From NCBI GenBank assembly GCA_945865325.1, contig CAMBFA010000007.1, positions 1-52,950 on the forward strand: 52,950 nucleotides of DNA. Direction: 5' to 3'. The position numbers and the translations under genes were made by a program. Of the stretch, positions 7,488 to 16,426 are shown in pieces (within the stretch, counting starts at the first letter, position 1; each line of letters opens with the position of its first letter). The DNA comes from Candidatus Kuenenia stuttgartensis (GTDB lineage Bacteria; Planctomycetota; Planctomycetia; Pirellulales; UBA1268). The notes below the pieces were generated by a model. That model worked only from the letters and a program-made list of their open reading frames with translations, did no database searches and had not been told where the DNA came from.

Positions 7488-8654
7488 ATGGCCGGCAAAT
7501 TCATGTCGCCCGAGGAAGCAGCCCGGCTCCTCGGCATCTCCGTCGACGAAGTCAACCGACTCGTCGACCGCAAGCAGCTGTTTCCGATGCGCGACGGCGC
7601 GACGAACAAGTTCAAGACGGATGATGTCGAGAGGCTGTTGCGCACCCTCGGCGAGGAATCCGGCTCCGGAAGCGGGGAACTCGATCTCGATCTTCCGGAG
7701 CTCGTCCTCGACAACGCCCCCGCCGGAGGCCCTGGCGAAGCGACCGATGACGACCAACTGATCCTCGACGACGGCGCCGATTCGATCTTCGCCACCCCCA
7801 CGGCCAAGGGACCATCCGCTTCCGACACCGGCGTTGGGAAGGGGAGCGTGGCCTCGAAGAGCAACTCCGGCCTCTCGCTCTCCTCCCCCGGCCTCTCCGG
7901 CGCCGACCTCGTCCTCACTGACAGCGTTCTCGGCGACGATCTCGAGAGCGACGATCTCGCCATCGAATCGATCGTCGGCGCGTCGTCTCCCTCCCTCGGA
8001 GGGAGCGGGATCTCCAAGGCCAGCGGCTCCGGCGATCTGATGATCGAACTGTCGGGCATCAGCAGCGCGTCATCGGCCGCCAGCAAGTCAGACTCAGGGA
8101 TCGCCGGCCTTTCCGGGCCGGGCCTTTCCGGGCCGGGCCTTTCCGGGCCGGGCTTGTCGGGACCGGGCCTCGGCGGGCTCTCCGGCGGGCTCGGCAGCGG
8201 CGTGTCACTCGGCGACAGCAGCCTCGCCGACTCCGGTGTCGATCTCGGCAGCGCCGCCTCCGCCGCCAAGGGGGCGTTCTCGGGAGACGACTTCGAACTC
8301 GGCGGCGAGGCCACCGACGATGAGAGTGCGTCGGTCGTGATCGCCTCCGATTCCGAGGCCGGCGACTCGAGCTTCTTCGGCCAGACGATCGGCGGTCAGA
8401 GCTCGAGTTTCGGCGGCGATGACAGTTCGCTCGGATCGGCCGGATCGGCCGAGACGCTGGCCTTCCCGACCCAGATGCTCGACGAGATGAGCTTCAGTGC
8501 CTGGCAGATCGTCGGCCTCGTCTGCTGCTCGTTGCTCCTCCTCTTCGGGGGCTTCATCGCCTACGACCTCGTCCGCACGATCGGCAGTCCGGAGAGCACC
8601 ACGCTCTCCAACCCGCTGCTCAACTCGCTGGCCGAGATCTTCGGCTGGCGGTGA
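7488..8654 (+). CDS. Helix-turn-helix protein with low-complexity linker and C-terminal membrane anchor
   Basis: 388 residues from ATG 7488; GTG 7416 is an in-frame alternative adding 24 residues. Residues about 5-55 form a MerR/excisionase-like DNA-binding domain (FMSPEEAARLLGISVDEVNRLV ... GATNKFK). Then come about 270 residues rich in Ser, Gly, Asp and Leu with no obvious fold, including a GLSGP-type repeat encoded by 15-bp tandem units (8106-8165). Near the C-terminus, at about 333-360, is one hydrophobic helix (IVGLVCCSLLLLFGGFIAYDLV). The layout implies a cytoplasmic DNA-binding head tied to the membrane by a flexible tether. The start is chosen because the domain begins immediately after it and AAGG lies 8 nt upstream. 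The target is unknown; resB-ccsA lies 114 nt downstream. Confidence 0.7.
   Translation: MAGKFMSPEEAARLLGISVDEVNRLVDRKQLFPMRDGATNKFKTDDVERLLRTLGEESGSGSGELDLDLPELVLDNAPAGGPGEATDDDQLILDDGADSIFATPTAKGPSASDTGVGKGSVASKSNSGLSLSSPGLSGADLVLTDSVLGDDLESDDLAIESIVGASSPSLGGSGISKASGSGDLMIELSGISSASSAASKSDSGIAGLSGPGLSGPGLSGPGLSGPGLGGLSGGLGSGVSLGDSSLADSGVDLGSAASAAKGAFSGDDFELGGEATDDESASVVIASDSEAGDSSFFGQTIGGQSSSFGGDDSSLGSAGSAETLAFPTQMLDEMSFSAWQIVGLVCCSLLLLFGGFIAYDLVRTIGSPESTTLSNPLLNSLAEIFGWR
8106..8165 (+). repeat. 15-bp tandem repeat in the HTH-protein linker
   Basis: Three perfect copies (8106-8120, 8121-8135, 8136-8150) and one diverged copy (8151-8165) of a 15-bp unit keep the frame and encode GLSGP repeats. 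Copy number could vary without breaking the protein. Confidence 0.9.
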
Positions 8655-8658
8655 TCCT

Positions 8659-8680
8659 GTCCGGCCCCCGGGGGGCCCCG
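8659..8680 (+). terminator. GC-rich hairpin after the HTH-protein gene
   Basis: A G/C palindrome (CCGGCCCCCGGGGGGCCCCGG) lies right after the stop codon at 8654. There is no U-tract, so factor-independent termination is uncertain. Confidence 0.3.
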
Positions 8681-8715
8681 GAAGCCGGCGATCTCCGCAG
8701 CAGGAGTCCGGGGAC

Positions 8716-8721
8716 TATAAT
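8716..8721 (+). promoter_or_regulatory. -10 box for resB-ccsA
   Basis: A perfect TATAAT lies 46 nt upstream of the resB start codon. No good -35 is visible at the matching distance (8693-8698), so an activator or an alternative factor may be needed. Confidence 0.45.
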
Positions 8722-8767
8722 CGCGAGGTGGTTCCCATCCCTCTCGCGCCCCCTTTCACTCCATCCC

Positions 8768-10906
8768 ATGGCTGCACGCCGGCTCGCCACGCCCGATCAA
8801 CCTGCCGCCGTGCGGGTCGTGCTCTCCGTCTACGAGTTCCTCGCCTCGCTCCGGTTCGCGGTCGTCCTCATCTCCCTCCTGGCGATCGTTCTGGGGCTGG
8901 GAACCTTTGTCGAGAGTGCCTTCGGCACCGAGGCGGTGAAGTTCGGCGTCTGGAATACCTGGTGGTTCACGCTCCTCAATGCCCTCTTGGCAGTGAGCAT
9001 CTTTTGTGCGGCGGCGATCCGCTACCCCTGGAAACGACATCAGACCGGGTTCGTGATCACTCACATCGGCTTGCTCGTTCTCCTCACCGGATGCCTGCTT
9101 TCCCAGCGCGGGGGGATCGACGCCCAGATCCCGCTCCTCGAAGGGGAGAAAGGGGGGAGGGCCTACGAGGATTCCCTCCATTTCGCCCTCCTCGAGCGCC
9201 CCGCGGCGGGGGGTACGGGCACGCCCCTCGGGTCGGTGGCGTTTCGCTCGGGGCCGTTCAATTGGAATGAATACGGTGGCGCGGCGCCGGTCCATCGCTC
9301 TGCGTTCCCCTGGAAACTCTCCCCCCGCGACATCGGCGTGCTCTACGACGAGCGTGGCGTGCGGCTGGAGGTTCTCGACTTCTACTCCGATTCCAGCGCA
9401 GCCCTCGCCCCGAGCGTTCGCCTGCGCATCGGCAGCGATAGCTTCGAGGGAGCCGGCGCCAGTGGGATGTGGATGCCCGTCGACCTCGCCTGGCAGCCCG
9501 ACCCGCTCCGCGGTGCCCAGATGCGGCACCGCGGCACCGTTGGCGGCGGCACGGTCGTATTTTGGAAGCTCGCCACCGACAACGAAGCGCGGGCGTTTCT
9601 CACTGCCACCCCCGATCAGACGCTCGGCTTCGGCACCCGCGGCCAAATCGTTCTCGTCGCCGACGGGAAGGTGGGGCGGTGGCTGGTCGACGACCTCATC
9701 GGCCAGCCGCGAATGCCCCTGGAAGGCACCGATCTGTTCGTCGAACTGACCGACTTCAACGACCAACTCTCGGCAGCCCGACTCAAGGTTCGTCGCGGCG
9801 CCGAGGGGGCCGACGAGGAGATCGTGATCCTTGCCGACCTCCCCGAAGTTTCGGTGCAGGGTTCGCAGACCGGCGTGCAGGGCACGCTGTGGATGGAGCG
9901 CGACACATCCGACGCCTCCGAACGGATGCAGGGGAAAGCCCGCAGTCGGATCGACATCGTCCAGGCACCGGCGGAGAAGGGGGGGCATCGGCTCCTCTAC
10001 CGAGTTTGGCAGGCCCCCGCGGTGACCAGCGGCGAATTGCCGATCGACGGCAGCCCGGTGCCGGCCTTCGAGATGCCGCGTGCCAAGCTGGAGATGCGGG
10101 TCGATCGCTTCCTCCCCGCCGACAAACTCGAGATCGCCACGCTCCCCGTCCCCTTCGACAAGGTGAAGCCTCCCTCTGCGAAGCGGCGGGCGGCCCACAT
10201 CCGTCTGACGGTCGACGGCAAGGCGGAGAAGTTTTGGCTGGCCGGCATCCCGGTGCAGCCGATCAACGAGGCGCCCGGTCCGACCGAAGAGGCGACCATC
10301 AACGCCGCCCGGCGGAGCGTGACGGTGCGGCTGGTTCCCGACGCGGTCGACATCGGCTTCGACATCAAGCTCGACAACTTCGAACGCAAACTCGATCCCG
10401 GCACGAGCCAGGCTTCCCACTTCTCGAGCGTCGTCGAATTTCTCTCGCGCTCAGGGACAGCGCTGGTGAAGCAACCGGTGACGATCACGATGAACGCCCC
10501 GGTCGACTTCTCCGATCCTGCCAGCGGCCGCTCCTACCGGCTCTTCCAAGAGAGCTTCATGGGGCCATGGATGCCGGGGGACGACCTCTACGAGAAGTTC
10601 ACGAAAAACACCCGCGAGAAGCCGGAACGGCTCGAGGCCTCGGTGCTGACGGTCAATTACGACCCCGGCCGCGGGGTGAAGTATCTCGGCAGCGGTCTGA
10701 TCGTCGCCGGGATCTTCACGATGTTTTACATGAAGGCCTATTTCTTCCGCCCCCGCCGGCAGGACGACAGGGAGGATGAGCTCCCCCCCTCTGCCGCGCG
10801 CGGTCTCGGGGAGAACGGATCGGCCGACCTACCGGGGAAGCGACGCGATCCGCGGCGCGGCAGGCCCGAGAATGCCCCCGCCCAACGACCACGAGGTGCA
10901 CGATGA
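8768..10906 (+). CDS. resB: ResB-like cytochrome c biogenesis protein
   Basis: 712 residues from ATG 8768. The N-terminus has three membrane helices: about 20-45 (SLRFAVVLISLLAIVLGLGTFVES, the ResB/Ccs1 opening signature), about 58-80 and about 90-110. A long periplasmic region of over 500 residues follows, then a final helix near residue 640-660 and a charged C-terminal tail. ResB/Ccs1 works with CcsA in System II to carry haem across the membrane and attach it to apocytochrome CxxCH sites. The stop codon overlaps the start of the ccsA gene (ATGA at 10903-10906), so the two are co-translated. c-type cytochrome targets are encoded in this window at 13610-16417 and 28195-30177. In-frame upstream codons back to 8651 exist, but the conserved helix supports ATG 8768. 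Confidence 0.85.
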   Translation: MAARRLATPDQPAAVRVVLSVYEFLASLRFAVVLISLLAIVLGLGTFVESAFGTEAVKFGVWNTWWFTLLNALLAVSIFCAAAIRYPWKRHQTGFVITHIGLLVLLTGCLLSQRGGIDAQIPLLEGEKGGRAYEDSLHFALLERPAAGGTGTPLGSVAFRSGPFNWNEYGGAAPVHRSAFPWKLSPRDIGVLYDERGVRLEVLDFYSDSSAALAPSVRLRIGSDSFEGAGASGMWMPVDLAWQPDPLRGAQMRHRGTVGGGTVVFWKLATDNEARAFLTATPDQTLGFGTRGQIVLVADGKVGRWLVDDLIGQPRMPLEGTDLFVELTDFNDQLSAARLKVRRGAEGADEEIVILADLPEVSVQGSQTGVQGTLWMERDTSDASERMQGKARSRIDIVQAPAEKGGHRLLYRVWQAPAVTSGELPIDGSPVPAFEMPRAKLEMRVDRFLPADKLEIATLPVPFDKVKPPSAKRRAAHIRLTVDGKAEKFWLAGIPVQPINEAPGPTEEATINAARRSVTVRLVPDAVDIGFDIKLDNFERKLDPGTSQASHFSSVVEFLSRSGTALVKQPVTITMNAPVDFSDPASGRSYRLFQESFMGPWMPGDDLYEKFTKNTREKPERLEASVLTVNYDPGRGVKYLGSGLIVAGIFTMFYMKAYFFRPRRQDDREDELPPSAARGLGENGSADLPGKRRDPRRGRPENAPAQRPRGAR

Positions 10907-13593
10907 CTACGCCCCGGACCACTTCCACCGCCTGCCTCCGCGCTCTGCTTTTGGCAGGGCTCGCCGCCGGAGCCCTGTTCGCGGCCCCGCCGGCGAGCGC
11001 CGACCCGCCGTCGCCGGGGCTCTCCCCCTCCCTCGCCGCGTGGCGGTCGATCCCCGTTCTCGAAGATGGGCGGATCATGCCGCTCGACACGTTTGCACGC
11101 CGCCAAATCGAGTCGATCTGCAACGTCCAGGAGCCGAAGCTGGCCGTTGTGCCCGGAGAGCCACTGGCGAAATGGCATGCCGACGAGCTCCTTCTCGACT
11201 GGCTCGTCCGCCCCGCCGCCTGGGAGGATGTTTCGTTCCTCATCGCCGAGCACGAGGACCTGCGAAAGCTCCTCGGCCTCGAGCTCTTCGCCGACACGGC
11301 GAAGGGGCGGGTGCGGCTGAAGTATGCGGCCCCTTCCGACGTGGCCGACTGCGAGCCGCTCCGGCAGCGGCTCATCGACCTCGACGAACGTCGCACCGCA
11401 GCGGTGCGGGAGGGAAGGGAGTTCCGGGCCGAAGGGGTCGATGCCAAGGTCGAGCAACTCTGGAAGGCTTATGTCACCTGGCGGCAACTGGTGTTCCGGG
11501 CCGCCGACGATGCGGTGGGGCGGACTGCCTTCCTGCGGACGTTTCAACAACTCGTTACCACCTTTAAACCGCTCCGCGAGAAGCTCCCCCCCGGGCAGGC
11601 GGCCGACGTCGACACGGCGCTCCAGGGCCTCGCCGAGGTGATGGGGAACTCGACCCGCTTCCCGACCGCGGAAGTCCTGCCGCGGCTGGCGGCCCTGCGG
11701 CAGTCGATCGGGGCCATCCCCCTCCCCGACAACGCCCCGGTCGACATCCGCCGGTTGCTCCGCCGGGTCAACGATCGGGTCACGGCCCTCGGCGAAGCCC
11801 TCTACGACAACGGCGGCAGCCTCCATGTGGTGCCCGCCCTCCATGCCGACGCGCTGGAGGCGGAACGGAGCGCGGAGGACGACATGCCAGCCTGGCTGGC
11901 CTGGCCGACCCTCCTCGATGCGGAGCCCGGCCTCCTCGCCGGCTATCCCCCGGAGGGTGTCCGGGGGATCCGCGCCGCGTTCGACAGTCTGGCGACTGCC
12001 GTCCAGGCGCCGGTCTCCGCTGCGGGGCGCCCGGCCAAAGTCGCTGCAGCCACCGAGAACCTCGCCTCGAGACTGCGAAATCTGGGGGAGGCGGTCGAAC
12101 CGCTCCGCGCAGCTCTGCCGATCGAGCGCCCCGACGCCGACCTCCTCCGGCACACCGCCTACCCGCCCGTCGGCAGCACCAGCCGCGAGGTGACCTACAA
12201 CGTCGGCGACCCGTTCCGGATGTCGTGGGTGGCAGCGCTGTTCGCCCTGGCCGCCTATGCGGTGTCGATCGGCCGGGCCCGCGTGCCGCTGTTTTGGATC
12301 GCCACCTTCCTCCTCCTCTTCCAGTTGGGCTGGACGGCGCAGGCTTTCGCCGCGCGCGTGGCAATCACCGGTTGGGCCCCGGTGACGAACATGTACGAGA
12401 CGGTGATCTACGTCCCCTTCTTCCTCACCTTCCTCGGGCTCTGCTTCCTCCTCGCGCCGATCATGGCCGCCGGGATGGGGGATGCTTGGCGGATGACGGC
12501 GCTCCCCGCGCCGCTCGGCAGGCTGATCCCCGGCGAGGGCGCTTCCGCCGATCCGCGGGATAGGACGCTCGACGGCGGATCGACGGGGGGGGGGGCGATC
12601 AACTGGCTCCTTATCCTCCCCCGGATCGCCCTGTCGGCACTGGTGTTGTGGATTTTGGCGATGGCCCCGTACGCGGCGGGGGGGCGGACGATCATCAATC
12701 TCCTCCCGCAAACCGACGTCGACCGGAGCATCCCCAACCTCAACAACCTCGTCGTCTGGCTCGTCGGCTGGTCGGCGCTTGTCCCGGCGGTGTGGTTTCT
12801 CCCCCGCCTGATCCTCACGATCGCGACATCGCTCGTGAGCGTGCCAGCCTCGTGGCAGCGTGGGACGTTCGCGGCCGAGGTGCCGGAAGTCTACCGGCGG
12901 AAATCATTTGGGCTCGTCGTCGCCGCTGTGGCGTTCGCGGGGACCTTCATCGCCTGGTTCTTCCCGATCCCCGGGAAGCAATTCAGCCCGCTCCAACCGG
13001 TCCTTCGCGATAACTTCTGGCTCACGATCCACGTCCTCACGATCGTCTCCAGTTACGCCGCCGGCGCCCTCGCCTGGGGCCTGGGGATCCTGTCGCTGGG
13101 CCACTACCTCCTCGGCCGCTATCCGCAGGGGTCCGGCGGCCGTTCCCGCCCCCCCGAGGCCTGTGCCGAACTGGCCGGCTACATCTACAAAGCGATGCAG
13201 GTGGCGGTGGTCCTCCTCGCGGCCGGCACGATCCTCGGCGGCCTGTGGGCCGACGTCTCCTGGGGGAGATTCTGGGGATGGGATCCAAAGGAGGTGTGGG
13301 CGCTGGTGTCGCTGCTGGCCTACTTGGTGATCCTTCACGGCCGCTATGCCGGCTGGATCGGCAACTTCGGCCTCGCTGGCGGCGCCGTGCTCGGGGCGGC
13401 GGTCATCGGGATGTCGTGGTACGGGGTCAATTTCCTCCTCGGTGCAGGGCTCCATTCGTATGGCTTCGGCCAGGGGGGACAAACAGAGTTCTTCACGTTC
13501 CTCGTGGCAAACTTCGTTCTTTTGGTCGCGGCCGGATGGCGGATGAAACATGAAACCCGACGACCTGCGGCCGAGGCCGTCAAGGCAGTCTGA
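10903..13593 (+). CDS. ccsA: CcsA-like cytochrome c biogenesis protein with large N-terminal extension
   Basis: 896 residues. A signal-like segment (LLLAGLAAGALFAAPPASA) is followed by about 390 residues of soluble, probably periplasmic sequence beginning with IPVLEDGRIMPLDTFARRQIES, an element seen in fused or extended CcsA proteins. From about residue 430 on there are many membrane helices and the CcsA domain, including the tryptophan-rich haem-handling motif WGRFWGWDPKEVWALVSLLA (about 786-805) and late His residues in LHGRYAGW and GLHSYGFG. CcsA presents haem to apocytochromes together with ResB, encoded immediately upstream with an ATGA overlap. Length is about three times that of classical CcsA (about 300). 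The function of the extension is unknown. Confidence 0.87.
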   Translation: MTTPRTTSTACLRALLLAGLAAGALFAAPPASADPPSPGLSPSLAAWRSIPVLEDGRIMPLDTFARRQIESICNVQEPKLAVVPGEPLAKWHADELLLDWLVRPAAWEDVSFLIAEHEDLRKLLGLELFADTAKGRVRLKYAAPSDVADCEPLRQRLIDLDERRTAAVREGREFRAEGVDAKVEQLWKAYVTWRQLVFRAADDAVGRTAFLRTFQQLVTTFKPLREKLPPGQAADVDTALQGLAEVMGNSTRFPTAEVLPRLAALRQSIGAIPLPDNAPVDIRRLLRRVNDRVTALGEALYDNGGSLHVVPALHADALEAERSAEDDMPAWLAWPTLLDAEPGLLAGYPPEGVRGIRAAFDSLATAVQAPVSAAGRPAKVAAATENLASRLRNLGEAVEPLRAALPIERPDADLLRHTAYPPVGSTSREVTYNVGDPFRMSWVAALFALAAYAVSIGRARVPLFWIATFLLLFQLGWTAQAFAARVAITGWAPVTNMYETVIYVPFFLTFLGLCFLLAPIMAAGMGDAWRMTALPAPLGRLIPGEGASADPRDRTLDGGSTGGGAINWLLILPRIALSALVLWILAMAPYAAGGRTIINLLPQTDVDRSIPNLNNLVVWLVGWSALVPAVWFLPRLILTIATSLVSVPASWQRGTFAAEVPEVYRRKSFGLVVAAVAFAGTFIAWFFPIPGKQFSPLQPVLRDNFWLTIHVLTIVSSYAAGALAWGLGILSLGHYLLGRYPQGSGGRSRPPEACAELAGYIYKAMQVAVVLLAAGTILGGLWADVSWGRFWGWDPKEVWALVSLLAYLVILHGRYAGWIGNFGLAGGAVLGAAVIGMSWYGVNFLLGAGLHSYGFGQGGQTEFFTFLVANFVLLVAAGWRMKHETRRPAAEAVKAV

Positions 13594-13609
13594 AGGTGGG
13601 GGAGAGACG

Positions 13610-16417
13610 ATGAGCAGGGGACGACAGCCATCGCGGTGGCGGCTAGCGACGCGGGCGGGGAGATGGCTGGCGGTGGCCGCGGCGCTGGTGCCGGTGGCGG
13701 CGTGCGCGGCTGAGCCGAAGCCCGACCCGGCCCGCTTTGAGCTAACGACACTCCTCTCGGGCCTCACGCAACCGATGGAATTGGCGGTCGCCCCTGATGG
13801 CACCGTCTACTGGATCGAGTTCGGCGGCCGGCTCTTAGCCCTCGACCGGACCGCCCGCGAACCGCGGCTGGTCGGTGAGCTGACCGTCACGACCGCCCAG
13901 GAGAATGGCCTCATCGGCCTGGCGCTCGATCCGAACTTCGCCACCAACGGCCATCTTTATCTCCAGTACTCTCCCCCCGACTTCGAGGGACAGCACGTCA
14001 GCCGGTTCACGCTTCGCGACGGCCTCCTCGACCTTGCCTCCGAGAAGCTGCTCCTGGAGTTCCAAGAGCAGCGGAAGGAGTGCTGCCACCATGCCGGATC
14101 GCTCGCCTTTGGCCCCGACGGCTGCCTGTTCATCGCCACCGGCGACAACACCCACCCCCATGGCGACTCGCAGGGCTACGCGCCAATCGACGAGCGGCCG
14201 GAGAAGGCCCCCTGGGACGCACAAAAATCAGCGGCCAACACCGCGTCTTTGAGCGGCAAGATCCTCCGCATCCGCCCCCGCGCTGACGGCAGCGTGGAGA
14301 TCCCTGCCGGGAATCTCTTCCCCCGTGACGGCTCCGCCGGTCGGCCGGAGATCTACTGCATGGGCTGCCGCAACCCCTGGCGGATGTCGGTCGATGCGCA
14401 CACCGGCACGGTCTACTGGGGAGAGGTCGGACCGGACGCCGGTGGCGAAGGGCCGCGCGGCCCGCGCGGCTACGACGAGATCAACCAAGCGCAGGGGCCG
14501 GGCAATTTCGGCTGGCCCTACTTCATCGGCGACAACCTCCCCTACGCCGACTACGACTACGCCACCGCGGCCGTCGGACCGCTCTTCGACCCGGCCGCAC
14601 CGGTCAACGCCTCGCCGAACAACACCGGATCGAGCGTCCTTCCTCCGGCCAGTCCGGCGTTTCTCTGGTATCCCTACGGCGCCTCAGCCGCGTTCCCAGA
14701 GCTCGGGGAAGGGGGGCGGACGGCCTGCGCTGGGCCGGTCTACCACGCCGCCGACCACGCCGACTCGCCGACCCGCTTCCCCTCCCACTACGACAACTGC
14801 CTGTTCATTTACGAATGGACGCGCAACTGGATCAAGGTCGTGCGGCTCGATGACCAGCAGCGGGTGGCCGGCATCGAAAGCTTCCTCCCCGATCGGCCGT
14901 TCGCGCGACCGATTGACCTCCAGTTCGGTGCCGACGGAGCCCTCCACCTCCTCGAATACGGCGACACCTGGGGGGTGAATGCCAACGCCCGGCTGGTGCG
15001 GATCGACTATGTCCGCGGCAACCGGGCGCCGGTGGCCGTGGCAGCCGCCGAGAACAACATCGGCCGTCATCCGCTCACGGTGAAACTCTCGAGCGCGGGG
15101 ACGTTCGACAAGGACGGCGACCCTCTCGATTACCAGTGGCGGATCATCCGCGCTGCCGAGGGCGAGGCGGAGCCGCCGTCGCTCCCGCGGGAGGCCAATC
15201 CCCCCGCGCCGGCCGAAGTCGCCTCCCGCGAACCGCATCCGACGCTCACCTTCAGCACACCGGGCGTCTACACCGTCGAGTTGGTCGTTCGCGACCCTGC
15301 CGGAGCCGAGCGGAGCGCGTCGGTGCCGGTGGTCGTCGGCAATGCCCGCCCCGAGATCCGCTTTGCCCAGCCTTCGGACGGCGATTTCTTCGACCCCGCA
15401 GCGCCGATTGAGTTTCGCCTCCTCGTCCGCGACCACGAGGACGGCACGAACGATACCGCGGCGGCCGACGCCGACGGCCTCGAGGAACTGATGTCGACGG
15501 ACGTCCCGCGGGCGGCGGTGCAAGCCGGTCGGGTGGTCGACGGCGGGGCCGCCGCGGTGCCCCCGGGACTCGAGCGGATGCAGAAGAGCGACTGTTTCAA
15601 CTGCCACGCCGTCGACCAGGCCCGCGTTGGCCCGCCGCTGGTGGAGGTGGCAAACAAGTACCGCGGCAAGGAGGGGGCGCTCGAGGCCTCCGTCGAGCGG
15701 GTGCTGAAGGGCTCGACCGGCGTGTGGGGGAAGATCCCGATGATCCCCCACTCCCATCACACCCCCGACGAGATCCGCGAGATGGTGGGGTGGATCTATT
15801 CGCTCACCCCATCGGCCTTGACGCGCGTCTTCACCGGTTTCGTCGGCAGCATTCCGGTGACGCCGGAGGAGATCTCAAAGGGGGGCCGCTACCGGCTCGA
15901 GGCGACGTATCTCGACCGTGGCGTCGGCCCGATCCCGCCGCTTGCCGGCACGGCGACGGTGTTGCTCCGGCCGCGGCTGACTGAGGCCGAGACCGCCGAC
16001 GGGATCCATGGGCCACAGGTACTCGCCTCCGGGAATGCCGGAGGGGGGCATTTTCTCGGGGCGGTCGACCACGGCCATTGGCTCCTGTTCCGCGACGTCC
16101 CCCTCGATGCGGTTGGGGGAACGACGCTGCGGATGGCGTCAGCCGGCGCAGGGGGCGCGGTCGAAGTCCGGATCGACGCCGTCGACGGACCGCTCCTGGC
16201 CACCGTGCCGGTGGAGGTCAACGGCCAGTGGGAGGAGTTCTACGAGCGCTCGGCGACCTGGGCACCGGTCGCCGGTCGTCATGATGTCTATCTCCGCTTC
16301 ACCCATCCGCAGCAGGCCGGAGGGATGATGAATCTCGACAGCCTGCACTGGGATACAGTCCGGGATACAGTCCGGGATACAGTCCGGGATCCGGCCCAGG
16401 ATGCCGCGCGGCCGTGA
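13610..16417 (+). CDS. Secreted sorbosone dehydrogenase / PKD / cytochrome c / CBM6 fusion
   Basis: 935 residues from ATG 13610, preceded by GGGGGAGAG; ATG 13550 is in frame but would overlap ccsA. A signal peptide (LAVAAALVPVAACAAE) might be a lipoprotein type. Residues about 35-460 form a glucose/sorbosone dehydrogenase beta-propeller (GLALDPNFATNGHLYLQYS, MGCRNPWRMSVD, GEVGPDAGG, GNFGWPYFIGDN). About 470-590 look like a PKD domain. A class I cytochrome c follows with CFNCH at residues 662-666 and a Met-rich segment downstream. The last 150 residues resemble a CBM6-like carbohydrate-binding module. It is probably a periplasmic or surface PQQ-type oxidase of sugars or sugar alcohols that passes electrons to its own haem. 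The gene lies 16 nt after ccsA, whose product would mature that haem. Confidence 0.85.
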   Translation: MSRGRQPSRWRLATRAGRWLAVAAALVPVAACAAEPKPDPARFELTTLLSGLTQPMELAVAPDGTVYWIEFGGRLLALDRTAREPRLVGELTVTTAQENGLIGLALDPNFATNGHLYLQYSPPDFEGQHVSRFTLRDGLLDLASEKLLLEFQEQRKECCHHAGSLAFGPDGCLFIATGDNTHPHGDSQGYAPIDERPEKAPWDAQKSAANTASLSGKILRIRPRADGSVEIPAGNLFPRDGSAGRPEIYCMGCRNPWRMSVDAHTGTVYWGEVGPDAGGEGPRGPRGYDEINQAQGPGNFGWPYFIGDNLPYADYDYATAAVGPLFDPAAPVNASPNNTGSSVLPPASPAFLWYPYGASAAFPELGEGGRTACAGPVYHAADHADSPTRFPSHYDNCLFIYEWTRNWIKVVRLDDQQRVAGIESFLPDRPFARPIDLQFGADGALHLLEYGDTWGVNANARLVRIDYVRGNRAPVAVAAAENNIGRHPLTVKLSSAGTFDKDGDPLDYQWRIIRAAEGEAEPPSLPREANPPAPAEVASREPHPTLTFSTPGVYTVELVVRDPAGAERSASVPVVVGNARPEIRFAQPSDGDFFDPAAPIEFRLLVRDHEDGTNDTAAADADGLEELMSTDVPRAAVQAGRVVDGGAAAVPPGLERMQKSDCFNCHAVDQARVGPPLVEVANKYRGKEGALEASVERVLKGSTGVWGKIPMIPHSHHTPDEIREMVGWIYSLTPSALTRVFTGFVGSIPVTPEEISKGGRYRLEATYLDRGVGPIPPLAGTATVLLRPRLTEAETADGIHGPQVLASGNAGGGHFLGAVDHGHWLLFRDVPLDAVGGTTLRMASAGAGGAVEVRIDAVDGPLLATVPVEVNGQWEEFYERSATWAPVAGRHDVYLRFTHPQQAGGMMNLDSLHWDTVRDTVRDTVRDPAQDAARP
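16350..16385 (+). repeat. 12-bp tandem repeat at the 3' end of the dehydrogenase fusion gene
   Basis: Three perfect copies of GGGATACAGTCC, followed by a partial fourth, encode DTVR repeats just after the CBM6-like domain. The repeat keeps the frame. Confidence 0.92.
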
Positions 16418-16426
16418 TCCGTCGCC

